Positions 51,116 to 60,900 are shown, counted from the stretch's first letter. The stretch is 64,000 nucleotides of DNA from Muriicola soli (GCF_004139715.1 NZ_CP035544.1:434001-498000); one strand, 5' to 3'. Numbers and translations are program-made. The notes: generated by a model not told the origin, from the letters alone.

Positions 51116-52465
51116 ATGAAGATTATCATTGCAGGAGCCGGTGAAGTAGGCTTCCATTTGGCCAAACTCCTCTCTTATGAATCGCAGGATATCACTCTTA
51201 TTGACACTAATAAGGATAGCCTGATTTATGCCGACAGTCATTTAGATATCAGAGTGTTGAGGGGTGATGCTACTTCAGTATCCATCCTTCAGGAGGCGAG
51301 GGTTGAAGGTTCAGATCTGGTCATAGGGGTTACTTCTTCTGAAACGACCAATATCACCCTTTGTATGCTAGCCAAGCAGTTGGGGTGTAAAAAGACAATC
51401 GCCCGGATCTCAAATACTGAATTCCTCGATCATCGGGAAATGATCAAATTCTCGGAATTGGGTATTGATGAACTAATATCCCCGGAAGAATTGGCAGCGT
51501 CAGAGATCCAATTACTCTTGAATCAGTCGGCCTTTCACGACACTTACGAATTTGAAGATGGTGCACTCATTATGGTAGGCGTTTCCCTGCCTAAAAGCGC
51601 CCCCTTTGTAGGGAAATCGGTAAAGGAAGCAGCTTCTATCTTTCCCGAATTACACTTTATGCCCATTGCCATGCAGCGAAGTGGTACCCAATATACCCTG
51701 ATCCCAAGAGGGGACTCGGTCTTTAAAGCCGATGACCAGGTCTATTTTGTTACCGATAAAAAAGGTGTGGACGAATTGTACAAGCTAACCGGGAAGAAAA
51801 AAGAGGAGATGAAAAACGTCATGATCCTCGGTGGAAGCAAAGTGGGCTTTAAAGCGGCACGCGATCTATGCGGGAAGAAATTCAACGTAAAACTGATAGA
51901 GAAGAACAAAGAAAAAGCATTTGATCTGGCCGACATTCTTCCCAACGCCCTGGTCATCAACGGAGATGGAAGGAACGTAGAGCTGATGGAGGAGGAAAGC
52001 CTCGATTCTATGGATGCCTTTATTGCAGTAACGGGGAATTCAGAGACCAATATAATGTCTTGCCTGGTGGCCAGGTCAAAAAATATAAAAAAGACGATCG
52101 CCCTGGTAGAGAATATGGATTACTTTCAGCTGTCACAATCCATCGGAATTGACACGCTGATCAATAAAAAACTTTTGGCTGCCAATAATATCTTTCGATA
52201 CGTCAGAAAAGGCGAAGTTGTCGCTCTGACGAGACTGAACAACCTCAATGCTGAAATCCTCGAATTTGAAGTGAAACCAGAATCCAAAATGAACGGACAG
52301 GTCATCCGCGAACTCGATTTCCCGAGAAATGCAATTATCGGCGGAGTTATCAGAGATGGAGTGGGGTTAATAGCCTTGGGCGACTTTAAAATTGCCGATG
52401 GAGACAGGGTCGTGGTCTGTTGCCTTCCCCAGGCCATACAGAAAATCGAACGCTTATTTTTGTAA
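51116..52465 (+). CDS. trkA: Trk system potassium uptake protein TrkA
   Basis: Cytoplasmic NAD-binding regulator of potassium import. The 449 residues hold two RCK_N domains (IIIAGAGEVGFHLAKLL at 1-120; VMILGGSKVGFKAARDL from about 231) and two RCK_C domains (about 140-220 and 370-445). It controls the membrane channel TrkH, encoded next with only 1 base between the TrkA stop and the TrkH start. Confidence 0.95.
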   Translation: MKIIIAGAGEVGFHLAKLLSYESQDITLIDTNKDSLIYADSHLDIRVLRGDATSVSILQEARVEGSDLVIGVTSSETTNITLCMLAKQLGCKKTIARISNTEFLDHREMIKFSELGIDELISPEELAASEIQLLLNQSAFHDTYEFEDGALIMVGVSLPKSAPFVGKSVKEAASIFPELHFMPIAMQRSGTQYTLIPRGDSVFKADDQVYFVTDKKGVDELYKLTGKKKEEMKNVMILGGSKVGFKAARDLCGKKFNVKLIEKNKEKAFDLADILPNALVINGDGRNVELMEEESLDSMDAFIAVTGNSETNIMSCLVARSKNIKKTIALVENMDYFQLSQSIGIDTLINKKLLAANNIFRYVRKGEVVALTRLNNLNAEILEFEVKPESKMNGQVIRELDFPRNAIIGGVIRDGVGLIALGDFKIADGDRVVVCCLPQAIQKIERLFL

Positions 52466-52466
52466 G

Positions 52467-53957
52467 ATGGGGTTCAACGCTAAAATCATCCTACACCTTA
52501 TGGGACTTTTGCTTCTCTGTAACGGTGGCTTTATGCTGCTGGCAGCAGTGGTAAGCGGAATTTATCAGGATGGAGTCACCCTTGAAATAACTTTGGCCGC
52601 CCTGGTTACTATGATGATTGGGGTCATGGCTATGTTTCTCACTAGGGGCCATAAAAAGGAGGTTAAACGCAAGGAGGGGTATATCATTGTCACCTTCGGC
52701 TGGATTATTATGGCGGCTTCAGGTGTCTTGCCATATTTGTTTTCAGGAGCTATCCCTGATATTACCAACGCTTTTTTTGAGACCATGTCTGGGTATACCA
52801 CTACCGGAGCCTCAATCATTGATGATATAGAAGTTCTACCGGAGGGAATACTGCTCTGGAGAAGCCTCACACATTGGATAGGGGGGATGGGTATTATTGT
52901 ACTTGCCATTGCCATCTTACCTCTACTGGGAATAGGAGGGATGCAGCTTTTTGCAGCCGAGGCACCCGGTCCTAATGCAGATAAACTACACCCAAGGATT
53001 ACAGACACCGCCAAACGCCTCTGGCTGATCTACTTTGGCTATACCATTGCAGAAACCGTACTATTAAAACTGGCCGGAATGTCGTTCTTCGATGCCATCA
53101 ACCACTCCCTGGCTACCTTGTCTACAGGGGGCTTTTCTACAAAAAATGCGAGCCTGGCCTATTGGAATAATCAACCCTTGATTCAATATATTGTCATTTT
53201 CTTTATGTTTCTGGCCGGGAGTAATTTTGTACTGAGTTATTTTGTTTTTAAAGGCAAGGTTCAGAAGGTACTCAGGGACGAAGAATTTAAGTTTTATGCT
53301 ATTCTAACAGCCATTTTTGTTCTTGCGGTAGGGATGGTGATCTATTTTAGAGCCGATGTTCCGGTTTCAGAGTACCATCCGATGGTCTTGGGTGATCTCG
53401 AAAGCTCTTTCAGGCATGGCCTGTTCCAGGTGGTTGCTGTGATTACTACAACGGGTTTTGTATCGGCCGACTTTACAGCGTGGACGCCCTTTATAACAGT
53501 GTTCTTTTTCGGACTGATGTTTGTTGGCGGATCTGCTGGTTCCACAGCAGGTGGAATTAAAATCATGAGGCACATTCTGATTATCAAAAATGGGCTACTC
53601 GAATTTAAAAGGACCTTGCATCCGAATGCAATTATTCCCGTTCGGTTTAATCAAAAGACAGTGACAGAACACGTGGTTTATAATGTCATTGGTTTCTTTG
53701 TTCTCTATATGTTGCTCTTTATCATAGGAGCTCTTGTATTGGGATTTTTAGGTCTCGACTTTGAAACTTCAGTAGGAGGTGCTGCTTCTTCTCTTGGAAA
53801 TGTCGGTCCTGCATTTGGGAATCTGAGTCCGTTGAACAATTTCAACAGCCTCCCCTCCCTAGGGAAATGGTGGTGCGGATTTTTGATGCTCGCCGGAAGA
53901 TTGGAACTCTTTACGGTTCTTATTCTGTTGACTCCCTACTTCTGGAAGCGAACCTGA
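52467..53957 (+). CDS. trkH: Trk system potassium uptake membrane protein TrkH
   Basis: Potassium channel-like subunit, 496 residues, about ten membrane spans with four pore repeats. Filter-like stretches include SGYTTTGASI, STGGFSTKNAS, TTGFVSADFT and SSLGNVGPAFGN, with GGSAGSTAGGIKIMR preceding a late span. I chose the ATG giving MGFNAKIILHLMG immediately after trkA. It would import potassium coupled to membrane potential, gated by TrkA. Confidence 0.95.
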   Translation: MGFNAKIILHLMGLLLLCNGGFMLLAAVVSGIYQDGVTLEITLAALVTMMIGVMAMFLTRGHKKEVKRKEGYIIVTFGWIIMAASGVLPYLFSGAIPDITNAFFETMSGYTTTGASIIDDIEVLPEGILLWRSLTHWIGGMGIIVLAIAILPLLGIGGMQLFAAEAPGPNADKLHPRITDTAKRLWLIYFGYTIAETVLLKLAGMSFFDAINHSLATLSTGGFSTKNASLAYWNNQPLIQYIVIFFMFLAGSNFVLSYFVFKGKVQKVLRDEEFKFYAILTAIFVLAVGMVIYFRADVPVSEYHPMVLGDLESSFRHGLFQVVAVITTTGFVSADFTAWTPFITVFFFGLMFVGGSAGSTAGGIKIMRHILIIKNGLLEFKRTLHPNAIIPVRFNQKTVTEHVVYNVIGFFVLYMLLFIIGALVLGFLGLDFETSVGGAASSLGNVGPAFGNLSPLNNFNSLPSLGKWWCGFLMLAGRLELFTVLILLTPYFWKRT

Positions 53958-53964
53958 TCAGCGA

Positions 53965-55149
53965 TTAAAGAACTTTCTTGATTCTGTCAACGGCCTCTCT
54001 GATTTCCTCTTCTGAGGCAGCATAAGAAATGCGAATACAATCGGGGTTACCGAAAGCTTCACCGGTAACAGTGGCAACGTTGGCATGCTCTAGTAAATAC
54101 ATGGCAAAATCAGATGCATTGTTGATTTTCGTTCCCTGTAATTCTTTCCCAAAATAACTCGAAATATCAGGGAAAACGTAAAATGCACCTTCGGGGACAT
54201 TCAGTTTAAAACCATCAATATTACCCAGCAAGTTGAGAATAAGATCACGTCTTTCGCTGAACTTATCGATCATGTATTGAATCTTGCTCACCGGGGCCTC
54301 AAGAGCGGCAATAGTGGCGCGTTGTCCAATCGCATTTGCTCCGCTGGTGATCTGACCTTGAAATTTTGTACAGGCCTTCGCGATCCAGTCGGCAGCACCG
54401 ATATAACCAATCCGCCAGCCAGTCATGGCGAAAGCCTTGGAGACACCGTTCACTGTAATAGTACGGTCGTACATCCCGTCTATACAGCCAATACTGGCGT
54501 GTTTGCCCCTGAAATTGATATGTTCATAGATTTCGTCAGAAACCACAAAGATTCCAGGATATTTTTTTAATACGTCAGCAAGTCCTTTTAGTTCATCCTC
54601 ACTGTAAACAGAGCCACTGGGGTTGCAGGGGGAACTAAACCAAAGCATTTTGGTCTTTGGGGTGATCGCGGCTTCGAGCTGCTCCGGAGTCATTTTAAAA
54701 TCGGTATCTATCGAAGTGGGAACTTCAACCGGAGTCCCTTCAGCAAGCTTAACGATATCGCTGTAACTCACCCAATAAGGAGCTGGTAAGATCACTTCTT
54801 CTCCTTTGTTCAGCATCACCATGGCTACATTAGCAAGGGATTGCTTTGCTCCGGTGGAGACAACTATTTGGTTAAGGCCGTAGGTGAGATTATTATCTCT
54901 TTTAAATTTTTTTGAGATGGCGCTTTTAAGATCGGCGTACCCGTCTACAGGAGAATAACTGCTGTAATTTTCATCGATTGCCTTTTTTGCGGCTTCTTTA
55001 ATAAAATCCGGAATATTAAAATCGGGTTCTCCCAAACTGAGACCTATGATATCCTTGCCTTCATTTCTGAGTTCCCTGGCCTTGGCAGCCATAGCAAGTG
55101 TGGCCGAAGTAGATAATTTGTTAATTCTATCGGATAGTGAGTTGCTCAT
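53965..55149 (-). CDS. PLP-dependent aspartate/aromatic aminotransferase family enzyme
   Basis: Class I aminotransferase of 394 residues, cytosolic. The PLP lysine is K238 in NGVSKAFAMTGWRIGY, with SSPCNPSGS, the SDEIYEHI aspartate-tyrosine pair and the C-terminal RISYAAS arginine. The AspB-type sequence suggests aspartate:2-oxoglutarate transamination, but related enzymes use prephenate or aromatic amino acids. It lies 12 bases after the desaturase gene on the same strand and converges on trkH. Confidence 0.9.
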   Translation of the reverse strand: MSNSLSDRINKLSTSATLAMAAKARELRNEGKDIIGLSLGEPDFNIPDFIKEAAKKAIDENYSSYSPVDGYADLKSAISKKFKRDNNLTYGLNQIVVSTGAKQSLANVAMVMLNKGEEVILPAPYWVSYSDIVKLAEGTPVEVPTSIDTDFKMTPEQLEAAITPKTKMLWFSSPCNPSGSVYSEDELKGLADVLKKYPGIFVVSDEIYEHINFRGKHASIGCIDGMYDRTITVNGVSKAFAMTGWRIGYIGAADWIAKACTKFQGQITSGANAIGQRATIAALEAPVSKIQYMIDKFSERRDLILNLLGNIDGFKLNVPEGAFYVFPDISSYFGKELQGTKINNASDFAMYLLEHANVATVTGEAFGNPDCIRISYAASEEEIREAVDRIKKVL

Positions 55150-55161
55150 TGAGGCTGTAGT

Positions 55162-56265
55162 TTATTGATACTGCAACTGAGGGTTTTTCCCCAGCTCTTT
55201 TAAATGTCTGAAGTGCGAAATTATAGCTTTTCTGGTAGTTTTATACTCATTGTACGGCAAATTAAATTCCCTGGCCGTTTCTTTCACAATTTTAGAGATT
55301 TTTGTGTAATGAATATGACTGATGTTGGGAAAGATGTGATGTTCAACCTGATGGTTTAGTCCGCCGGTAAACCAGTTGACAATTTTATTTTTCGTCCCGA
55401 AGTTTACGGTTGTAAATAACTGATGGATAGCCCAGGTATTTTTCATAGACCCGTCTTTTTCAGGCAATGGTGTCTCTGCTTCATCCACCACATGGGCGAG
55501 CTGAAATACCACGCTGAGAATCACTCCTGCCACATAGTGCATAATAAAAAAGCCCAATAAGATCTTCCACCAGGCAATGCTTAGAAAAATCATTGGAAGG
55601 ACAATCCAGATCGTAACATAGATGGCTTTGGTAGCTAATAAAACACTCCAGTTGAGGAAGGGGTTAGGAAATTTTCCGTAGGAGAGCTTCCTTTTTGTAT
55701 AGCGGTACATCTGCATAAAGTCGGTAGTAATAGCCCAATTAAATGTGAGCAGTCCGTAGAGTAATACCGAGTAAAAATGCTGGAATTTATGAAAACGATG
55801 CCATTTGGCGTGTTTAGAGAAACGCAATACCCTGCCCGCTTCCAGATCTTCGTCATGATTGTGGATATTGGTATAAGTGTGGTGTAAAACGTTGTGCTGA
55901 ACCTGCCAGTTGTAAACATTCCCCGCCAGGATGTAGATGCTGCTTCCCATGAGTTTATTAACCCATTTTTTAGTGGAATAAGAACCGTGATTACCATCGT
56001 GCATCACATTCATACCTACGCCGGCCATTCCAACACCCATGGTAATGGTCAATAATAAATTAGCCCAGTTGGGTAAATTTAAAGTCAGAATTAAAAAATA
56101 AGGGGCGAGGAAGAGGGCAAACATTACTGCAGTTTTGAGGTGCAATCTCCAGTTCCCAGTCTTTTTTAAATTGTTTTCAGCAAAATAAGTGTTAACCCGC
56201 TTGTTCAGGGTTCTGAAAAATTTGGCTGAGTCCTTTCTTGAAAATTTGATTGTCGAATTCTCCAT
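55162..56265 (-). CDS. Membrane fatty acid desaturase
   Basis: Di-iron membrane desaturase of 367 residues, with about four membrane spans. The three histidine boxes are HDGNHGS (H89, H93), HNVLHHTYTN (H124, H128, H129) and HQVEHHIFPN near the C-terminus. The QxxHH third box is of the front-end/acyl-lipid type. It would introduce a double bond in acyl chains to adjust membrane fluidity. I chose the ATG giving MENSTIKFSRKD; a longer frame runs back 19 codons. It heads a transcript with the aminotransferase. Confidence 0.88.
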   Translation of the reverse strand: MENSTIKFSRKDSAKFFRTLNKRVNTYFAENNLKKTGNWRLHLKTAVMFALFLAPYFLILTLNLPNWANLLLTITMGVGMAGVGMNVMHDGNHGSYSTKKWVNKLMGSSIYILAGNVYNWQVQHNVLHHTYTNIHNHDEDLEAGRVLRFSKHAKWHRFHKFQHFYSVLLYGLLTFNWAITTDFMQMYRYTKRKLSYGKFPNPFLNWSVLLATKAIYVTIWIVLPMIFLSIAWWKILLGFFIMHYVAGVILSVVFQLAHVVDEAETPLPEKDGSMKNTWAIHQLFTTVNFGTKNKIVNWFTGGLNHQVEHHIFPNISHIHYTKISKIVKETAREFNLPYNEYKTTRKAIISHFRHLKELGKNPQLQYQ

Positions 56266-56385
56266 AAATAGTATTAAAAGCCGTAAAGATAACGGAAAAT
56301 GTATCCAAATAATGCCCGCCAAGTCATAAAATTAGACTAAATAATGATTTGATTTGTGGTACTTTTAACTCATAACTTCTGTTTT

Positions 56386-57021
56386 ATGGATGCTACTTTA
56401 ATCGATAAATACTTCCCCAATCTCACCGATGTACAACGTCAACAATTCGGAAAATTAGGTGTGTTATACCAGGATTGGAATCAAAAGATCAATGTAGTTT
56501 CCAGAAAGGACATCGATGAACTTTATCTCAGACATGTACTTCATTCCCTGGGCATTGCCAAAGTCATGCCTTTTCTGCCAGGAGCTCAAATCCTTGATGT
56601 AGGCACCGGAGGCGGTTTTCCCGGGATACCTTTAGCTATTCTCTTTCCGGAAACGCAATTTACCCTTGTAGACTCTATAGGCAAGAAAATTAAGGTGGTA
56701 GAAGAAGTAAAAGAAGGTTTAGAATTAACCAATGTTACGGTAAAGAATATACGGGTGGAATCATTGCAAGCGCAATTTGATTTTATTGTAAGCAGGGCCG
56801 TAGCCGCTATGCCCACCTTTGTTCACTGGGTCAGAGGCAAGATCAACAAGGAATCGGTTCACTCACTAAAAAATGGTATTTTGTATCTAAAGGGAGGAGA
56901 TCTGACAGAGGAGTTAAAATCCTATAGAAATGCTCAAATATTTGATCTGTCAGAATATTTTGCAGAAGATTTTTTCGATTCGAAGAAAGTCGTATACCTA
57001 CCCATGAAGTTTCGGGGATAA
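56386..57021 (+). CDS. rsmG: 16S rRNA (guanine527-N7)-methyltransferase
   Basis: Methylates N7 of G527 in 16S rRNA with SAM. The 211 residues show NVVSRKDIDELYLRHVLHSLGI, the SAM motif LDVGTGGGFPGIPLAI, DSIGKKIKVVEEV and SRAVAAMP, all RsmG signatures. The ATG giving MDATLIDKYFP is preferred over one 10 codons upstream. Divergent from the desaturase gene. Confidence 0.94.
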   Translation: MDATLIDKYFPNLTDVQRQQFGKLGVLYQDWNQKINVVSRKDIDELYLRHVLHSLGIAKVMPFLPGAQILDVGTGGGFPGIPLAILFPETQFTLVDSIGKKIKVVEEVKEGLELTNVTVKNIRVESLQAQFDFIVSRAVAAMPTFVHWVRGKINKESVHSLKNGILYLKGGDLTEELKSYRNAQIFDLSEYFAEDFFDSKKVVYLPMKFRG

Positions 57022-57312
57022 CTACATCGTTAACATGGACAGATAGCAATATCTGCACTTACGGGCAAACTTTTTGATAGCTTCATACCGACTTGAATAC
57101 ATCGAATGTATCCTTTCCATAGGGTTTCTACTAGCGCCTGAATTCTTCATAACTATTAATCTTATATTTCAAATTTACAAAAATATTACTTTAAGTTAAC
57201 GTAAAATTTACATTAAAAGTATGGAGTTTCTTAGTTTGATATAGGCTTTGTACAAAAAAACCCCCTAATAATCAGTGTATTAGGAGGTTCGATATTAGAT
57301 TTATTGTATTTT
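57022..57312. other. Spacer between rsmG and pruA
   Basis: About 290 bases, AT-rich, between convergent genes. Apart from the pruA terminator near its right end I see no gene or clear motif. Confidence 0.5.
57254..57289 (-). terminator. Intrinsic terminator of pruA
   Basis: AACCCCCTAATA and TATTAGGAGGTT arms with one mismatch and a 7-base loop; on the minus strand a T run follows. It lies 24 bases past the pruA stop. Confidence 0.85.
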
Positions 57313-58941
57313 CTATCCCATAAAAGGGTAACGATAGTCTTCCGGACTTACAAAGGTCTCCTTTATCAATCTCGGGGATACCCATCTGAGAAGATTTTGG
57401 GCTGATCCGGCTTTGTCATTAGTACCTGAAGCCCTTGCTCCGCCAAAGGGTTGTTGTCCTACAACTGCACCGGTTGGCTTATCATTAATATAGAAATTCC
57501 CCGCGCAGTTTTGCAGGGCTTTGGTTGCTTCATCAATGGCGTAACGGTCCGTAGCCAATACTGCACCTGTAAGTGCATAAGGGGAAGTGGTGTCTACCAG
57601 TTCCAGAGTATTTTTCCAATCGTCATCTTCGTAAACGTATACCGTAACCACGGGTCCAAACAACTCTGTTTCCATGGTAACATAGTGCGGATCCGTAGTT
57701 AAAATTACGGTGGGTTCTATGAAATATCCTTTAGACTTATCGTATCCTCCGCCTGCAAAAATGAACGCATCCTTGTCTTTTTTTGCACCGTCAATAAAAG
57801 ATGCTAGCTTGTCAAAGGATCCTTCGTGGATTACGGCTGTAATAAAGTTGTTCATATTCTCAGGAGAGCCGGGAGGGTTGAAGGATTCAATATCTTTCTT
57901 TACCTCCGCAAGGATTGTATCAGCTGTTGATTTCGGCAGATATACCCTTGAAGCAGCACTGCACTTCTGTCCTTGAAATTCGAAAGCTCCCCTTACAATG
58001 GCCGTAGCAACCTGCTTTGGCTTTGCAGTGGGATGCGCTAGGATAAAGTCTTTTCCTCCGGTTTCACCTACAATTCGCGGATAGGTTTTGTAGGTGTGAA
58101 TATTGTTGCCTATTTGAGTCCACAGGCTTTTAAACACATCTGTTGAACCTGTAAAATGAATTCCTGAAAAATCCGGGTGAGCAAGTACAGTTTCCGTAAC
58201 CATTACCGGATCTCCGTAGATCACATTGATGACCCCATCGGGAAGCCCCGCCTCTTTAAAGACATCTACAAGGATCTTGGCCGAGAAGATCTGACTGTCA
58301 CTGGGTTTCCAAACTACCACATTTCCCATCATCGCAGCACTGGCCGGAAGATTTCCTGCAATAGCAGTAAAGTTAAATGGAGTAATGGCATAGACAAACC
58401 CTTCCAAAGGTCTGTACTCAACCCGGTTCCAGATACCTTCGGCAGAATCGGGCTGTTCCTGATAGATCTGGGACATGTATTCTACGTTAAAGCGAAGGAA
58501 ATCGATGAATTCACAGGCGGCATCAATTTCAGCCTGGTGAATAGTCTTTGACTGAGCGATCATTGTTGCGGCATTGATTTTGGCCCTGTAGGGTCCTGCC
58601 ACGAGTTCAGCGGCCTTTAAAAATATGGCTGCGCGTTGTTCCCAAGACAGATTGGCCCAGGCATCCCTAGCTTGCAGAGCATTTTCAATGGCCTGATCTA
58701 CGTGCTTTTTCTCAGCGAGGTGGTATACACCTACTATGTGTTGGTGATCATGGGGAGGAGACAAGGGCCTGGTGTTTCCTGTTCTTATTTCACTAGATCC
58801 GATATATAGCGGAATGTCTTCCTTTCCGTTGAAATATGTTTTGTATTGCTCAAGAACAGCTTCCCGTTCCGGAGTTCCGGGAGCATAGCTTTTTATCGGT
58901 TCATTGATCGCTATTGGTACTTGAAAAAATCCTTTACCCAT
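57313..58941 (-). CDS. pruA: L-glutamate gamma-semialdehyde dehydrogenase (delta-1-pyrroline-5-carboxylate dehydrogenase)
   Basis: Oxidises glutamate semialdehyde to glutamate with NAD in proline degradation. The aldehyde dehydrogenase fold has 542 residues. VVWKPSDSQ, the HFTGSTDVF loop, GETGGKDF with the general-base glutamate, and FQGQKCSAASRVYLP with the catalytic cysteine are visible. The single-function length matches the eukaryote-like ALDH4 type, not the bifunctional PutA. It has its own promoter and terminator; proline dehydrogenase is not in the window. Confidence 0.94.
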   Translation of the reverse strand: MGKGFFQVPIAINEPIKSYAPGTPEREAVLEQYKTYFNGKEDIPLYIGSSEIRTGNTRPLSPPHDHQHIVGVYHLAEKKHVDQAIENALQARDAWANLSWEQRAAIFLKAAELVAGPYRAKINAATMIAQSKTIHQAEIDAACEFIDFLRFNVEYMSQIYQEQPDSAEGIWNRVEYRPLEGFVYAITPFNFTAIAGNLPASAAMMGNVVVWKPSDSQIFSAKILVDVFKEAGLPDGVINVIYGDPVMVTETVLAHPDFSGIHFTGSTDVFKSLWTQIGNNIHTYKTYPRIVGETGGKDFILAHPTAKPKQVATAIVRGAFEFQGQKCSAASRVYLPKSTADTILAEVKKDIESFNPPGSPENMNNFITAVIHEGSFDKLASFIDGAKKDKDAFIFAGGGYDKSKGYFIEPTVILTTDPHYVTMETELFGPVVTVYVYEDDDWKNTLELVDTTSPYALTGAVLATDRYAIDEATKALQNCAGNFYINDKPTGAVVGQQPFGGARASGTNDKAGSAQNLLRWVSPRLIKETFVSPEDYRYPFMG

Positions 58942-58969
58942 GATTTAGATAGTTTAGTTTAAAATCATG

Positions 58970-58977
58970 CAAAGGTA
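58970..58977 (-). promoter_or_regulatory. -7 element of the pruA promoter
   Basis: TACCTTTG followed by C on the minus strand, an exact TAnnTTTG, 29 bases before the pruA ATG. A T-rich stretch lies at the -33 distance. Confidence 0.55.
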
Positions 58978-59023
58978 CTAAAAGAAGGAAGCTTTATAAA
59001 ATACTAAGTGAGTGAAATACGAC

Positions 59024-59410
59024 TTAATTCAATGCAAAAGGGGCACTGAATTTGAACACGGGAACGTAGACCCTGAATTTTTCGGTTGTCGTAAAATTAA
59101 CCATATTGAAATACCCCTTCATGGAGCCTATAGGTGATGAAAGCAGGCATCCAGAACTGTACGTATGCGACTGCCCCGGTTTAATCACCGGTTTCTTACC
59201 TATTACCCCTTCACCGTCGAGAATTTCCATTTCGTTCAGGGCGTCGAAGATTTGCCAGTGTCTGGAAGTAAGTTGCACCGAATGCTTGCTTTGGTTTTCT
59301 ATACTTATGGTGTATCCGAAAGCAAAATGTGTTTTGTAATTTTTAAAGAAAGTACCTTCAAAACTAGTTGCAACTGAAATCTTAATTCCCTTGGTTACCT
59401 GTGTAATCAT
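59024..59410 (-). CDS. apaG: ApaG domain protein
   Basis: Small protein of 128 residues, an immunoglobulin/fibronectin-type ApaG fold. It has TKGIKISVATSFEGTFF, FGYTISIENQSKHSVQLTSRHWQIFDALN, DGEGVIGKKPVIKPGQSHTYSSGC and PIGSMKGYFNMV, which are the family signatures. ApaG is linked with cobalt and magnesium resistance in enteric bacteria, but its mechanism is unclear. I chose the ATG giving MITQVTKGIK; a frame 20 codons longer exists but is unlike the family. It is downstream of the plug gene on the same strand. Confidence 0.92.
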   Translation of the reverse strand: MITQVTKGIKISVATSFEGTFFKNYKTHFAFGYTISIENQSKHSVQLTSRHWQIFDALNEMEILDGEGVIGKKPVIKPGQSHTYSSGCLLSSPIGSMKGYFNMVNFTTTEKFRVYVPVFKFSAPFALN

Positions 59411-59479
59411 TTTCTCGTCTTCTTTGTCCTTTAGTTCTTCTTCTTGAGCGTAAAAGCAACTTATCTCCAAATCGCCCTT

Positions 59480-59635
59480 TTATCCTTGATGCAGAAGAAG
59501 ATTTGAATCAATATCCTTCAATTTCCTGAACTTCAGATAAGTTGGGTCTGCCAAGATAAGAAATATGACAATTGTCTTGAAGCTTTGGAAAAAATATTCG
59601 GTGTAGCGGTAATTTTCTCTGCTTAAGCCGAACAT
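59480..59635 (-). CDS. Possible 51-residue ORF directly behind the T9SS plug gene
   Basis: A short open frame whose ATG follows the plug gene's TAG by 1 base (TAGTATG), the layout of reinitiation. The product starts MFGLSRENYRYTEYFF, has a hydrophobic stretch TIVIFLILA (about 21-29), and continues PTYLKFRKLKDIDSNLLLHQG. No family recognised. It could be a small membrane protein or chance. The 69 bases to apaG hold no other frame of note. Confidence 0.35.
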   Translation of the reverse strand: MFGLSRENYRYTEYFFQSFKTIVIFLILADPTYLKFRKLKDIDSNLLLHQG

Positions 59636-59636
59636 A

Positions 59637-60881
59637 CTAATTCGTAATCGTACTCGAATTGGCTGTACCTATCCCGATGATACCGTCATACAGTTCTCCG
59701 AAATCTCTGTAATAAACCAAGATGAGGTAGTTGTTTTCGGTAAAGTGGAAATTACCTCCAACGGCATTGAAATCAACCAGGCCGTTATCTTGTTTAATAG
59801 CATACTCGTAATTATAAAATCCCTGCTTAAGAAGTAGGGTAGCTTCCATATTTCCTGTGGCCTCGTTGTAACTCATTTTGTTCCCTTCTTCCAGGGCGTA
59901 GTTGTTGAATTTTCCGTAGATAAATACCTCATCCAGGCCAATCCGTTCGGTATAGGGAAGCGTAAAGTGAACTTCTGTGTATTCCGCTTCGCGGGATACT
60001 TCTTCACCCTGCAGAGTCCTCACAAGGAAGTCCCCATTGATATCAGGAAAATAGGTGTATTCCCTGTCGTATCTGTAAATGTCCGGAAAGAGATAATGTT
60101 GATACAGATCCTGGAATTCTATCCTTGAAATTGCCGCCGTTGGGGCTCTTAAATCACTGGTATCAAAATTTAAAAATTCATTCCCACCCAAAAAACTCGT
60201 CTCCTTATCGTATTTGTAAACGAGAGAATTCCCCAAAATATATTGAGGTTCTATGTTCGTCAACATCGAATTCCATTGATAATTTTGGAGTATAGCCACT
60301 TTGATTTCTCTTTTGGGATTCACCCAGGGGAAGCCTGCAGAATTGATCTCAAATTGCACCGATTGCCTCTCGTTGAGAAAATTAAAATCCCTGGAACGTT
60401 TTACCACCGCGCCTACCTTAACCAGGTCGCGATAGACCACGAATCGCCTGGAAAATTGCAATTCGTACGAGCTGTTGTAAACTTCCAACACGTAGTTTCC
60501 ACTTACCTTAAGTCGTACGTTGGCATTTGGCAGGGTTAGTTGGTAGTTAGAATAAGGCTGGAGCGTATTATAGCTGTTTTCGTAGTTGATGATTCTTTGA
60601 TTATCCATCCCATTGAGGTATTGGGATTTCAGGAGTTGTGACTTTTTCCAGTCGTAATCGCAATGGACGATTGAATAATAGTAATCTTGTTCCAGGGCGA
60701 GAAGATCGTCAAATTCAAGGAAAATCTCTTCCCCTAATTGCACCACCGGGAACTGCTCTTCGGTGGGTCCTCTGAATATTACAGATTTTATATTTTCCGG
60801 AGGATTAGCTTCGTGTTGCACCTGGGCAAAAGCCTGAAGCACAAAGAAGCACAAAAAAAAATGTTTAAGATTTAGACGCAT
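59637..60881 (-). CDS. DUF5103 protein, type IX secretion plug homologue
   Basis: Protein of 414 residues with a signal peptide (about 1-20, ending AFAQ). The N-terminal beta domain (NIKSVIFRGPTEEQFPVVQLGEEIFLEFDDL, then YYYSIVHCDYDWKKSQL) is the DUF5103 / T9SS plug first domain. The C-terminal part resembles a family end with DEVFIYGKFNNYALEEGNKMSYN and GFYNYEYAIK. In the F. johnsoniae SprA translocon structure a protein of this family plugs the channel from the periplasm. It is divergent from nqrA. Its start was set at MRLNLKHFF, after a clear promoter. Confidence 0.85.
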   Translation of the reverse strand: MRLNLKHFFLCFFVLQAFAQVQHEANPPENIKSVIFRGPTEEQFPVVQLGEEIFLEFDDLLALEQDYYYSIVHCDYDWKKSQLLKSQYLNGMDNQRIINYENSYNTLQPYSNYQLTLPNANVRLKVSGNYVLEVYNSSYELQFSRRFVVYRDLVKVGAVVKRSRDFNFLNERQSVQFEINSAGFPWVNPKREIKVAILQNYQWNSMLTNIEPQYILGNSLVYKYDKETSFLGGNEFLNFDTSDLRAPTAAISRIEFQDLYQHYLFPDIYRYDREYTYFPDINGDFLVRTLQGEEVSREAEYTEVHFTLPYTERIGLDEVFIYGKFNNYALEEGNKMSYNEATGNMEATLLLKQGFYNYEYAIKQDNGLVDFNAVGGNFHFTENNYLILVYYRDFGELYDGIIGIGTANSSTITN

Positions 60882-60900
60882 AATCTGGCTAAATTTGGAC

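Noticed and set aside
52565-53014. 149-codon open frame on the minus strand
   Set aside because: Antisense to trkH; a product of the hydrophobic codon pattern on the other strand.
59411-59470. Longer apaG with 20 more N-terminal residues
   Set aside because: The extension is charged and unlike the family; MITQVTKGIK is the usual start.
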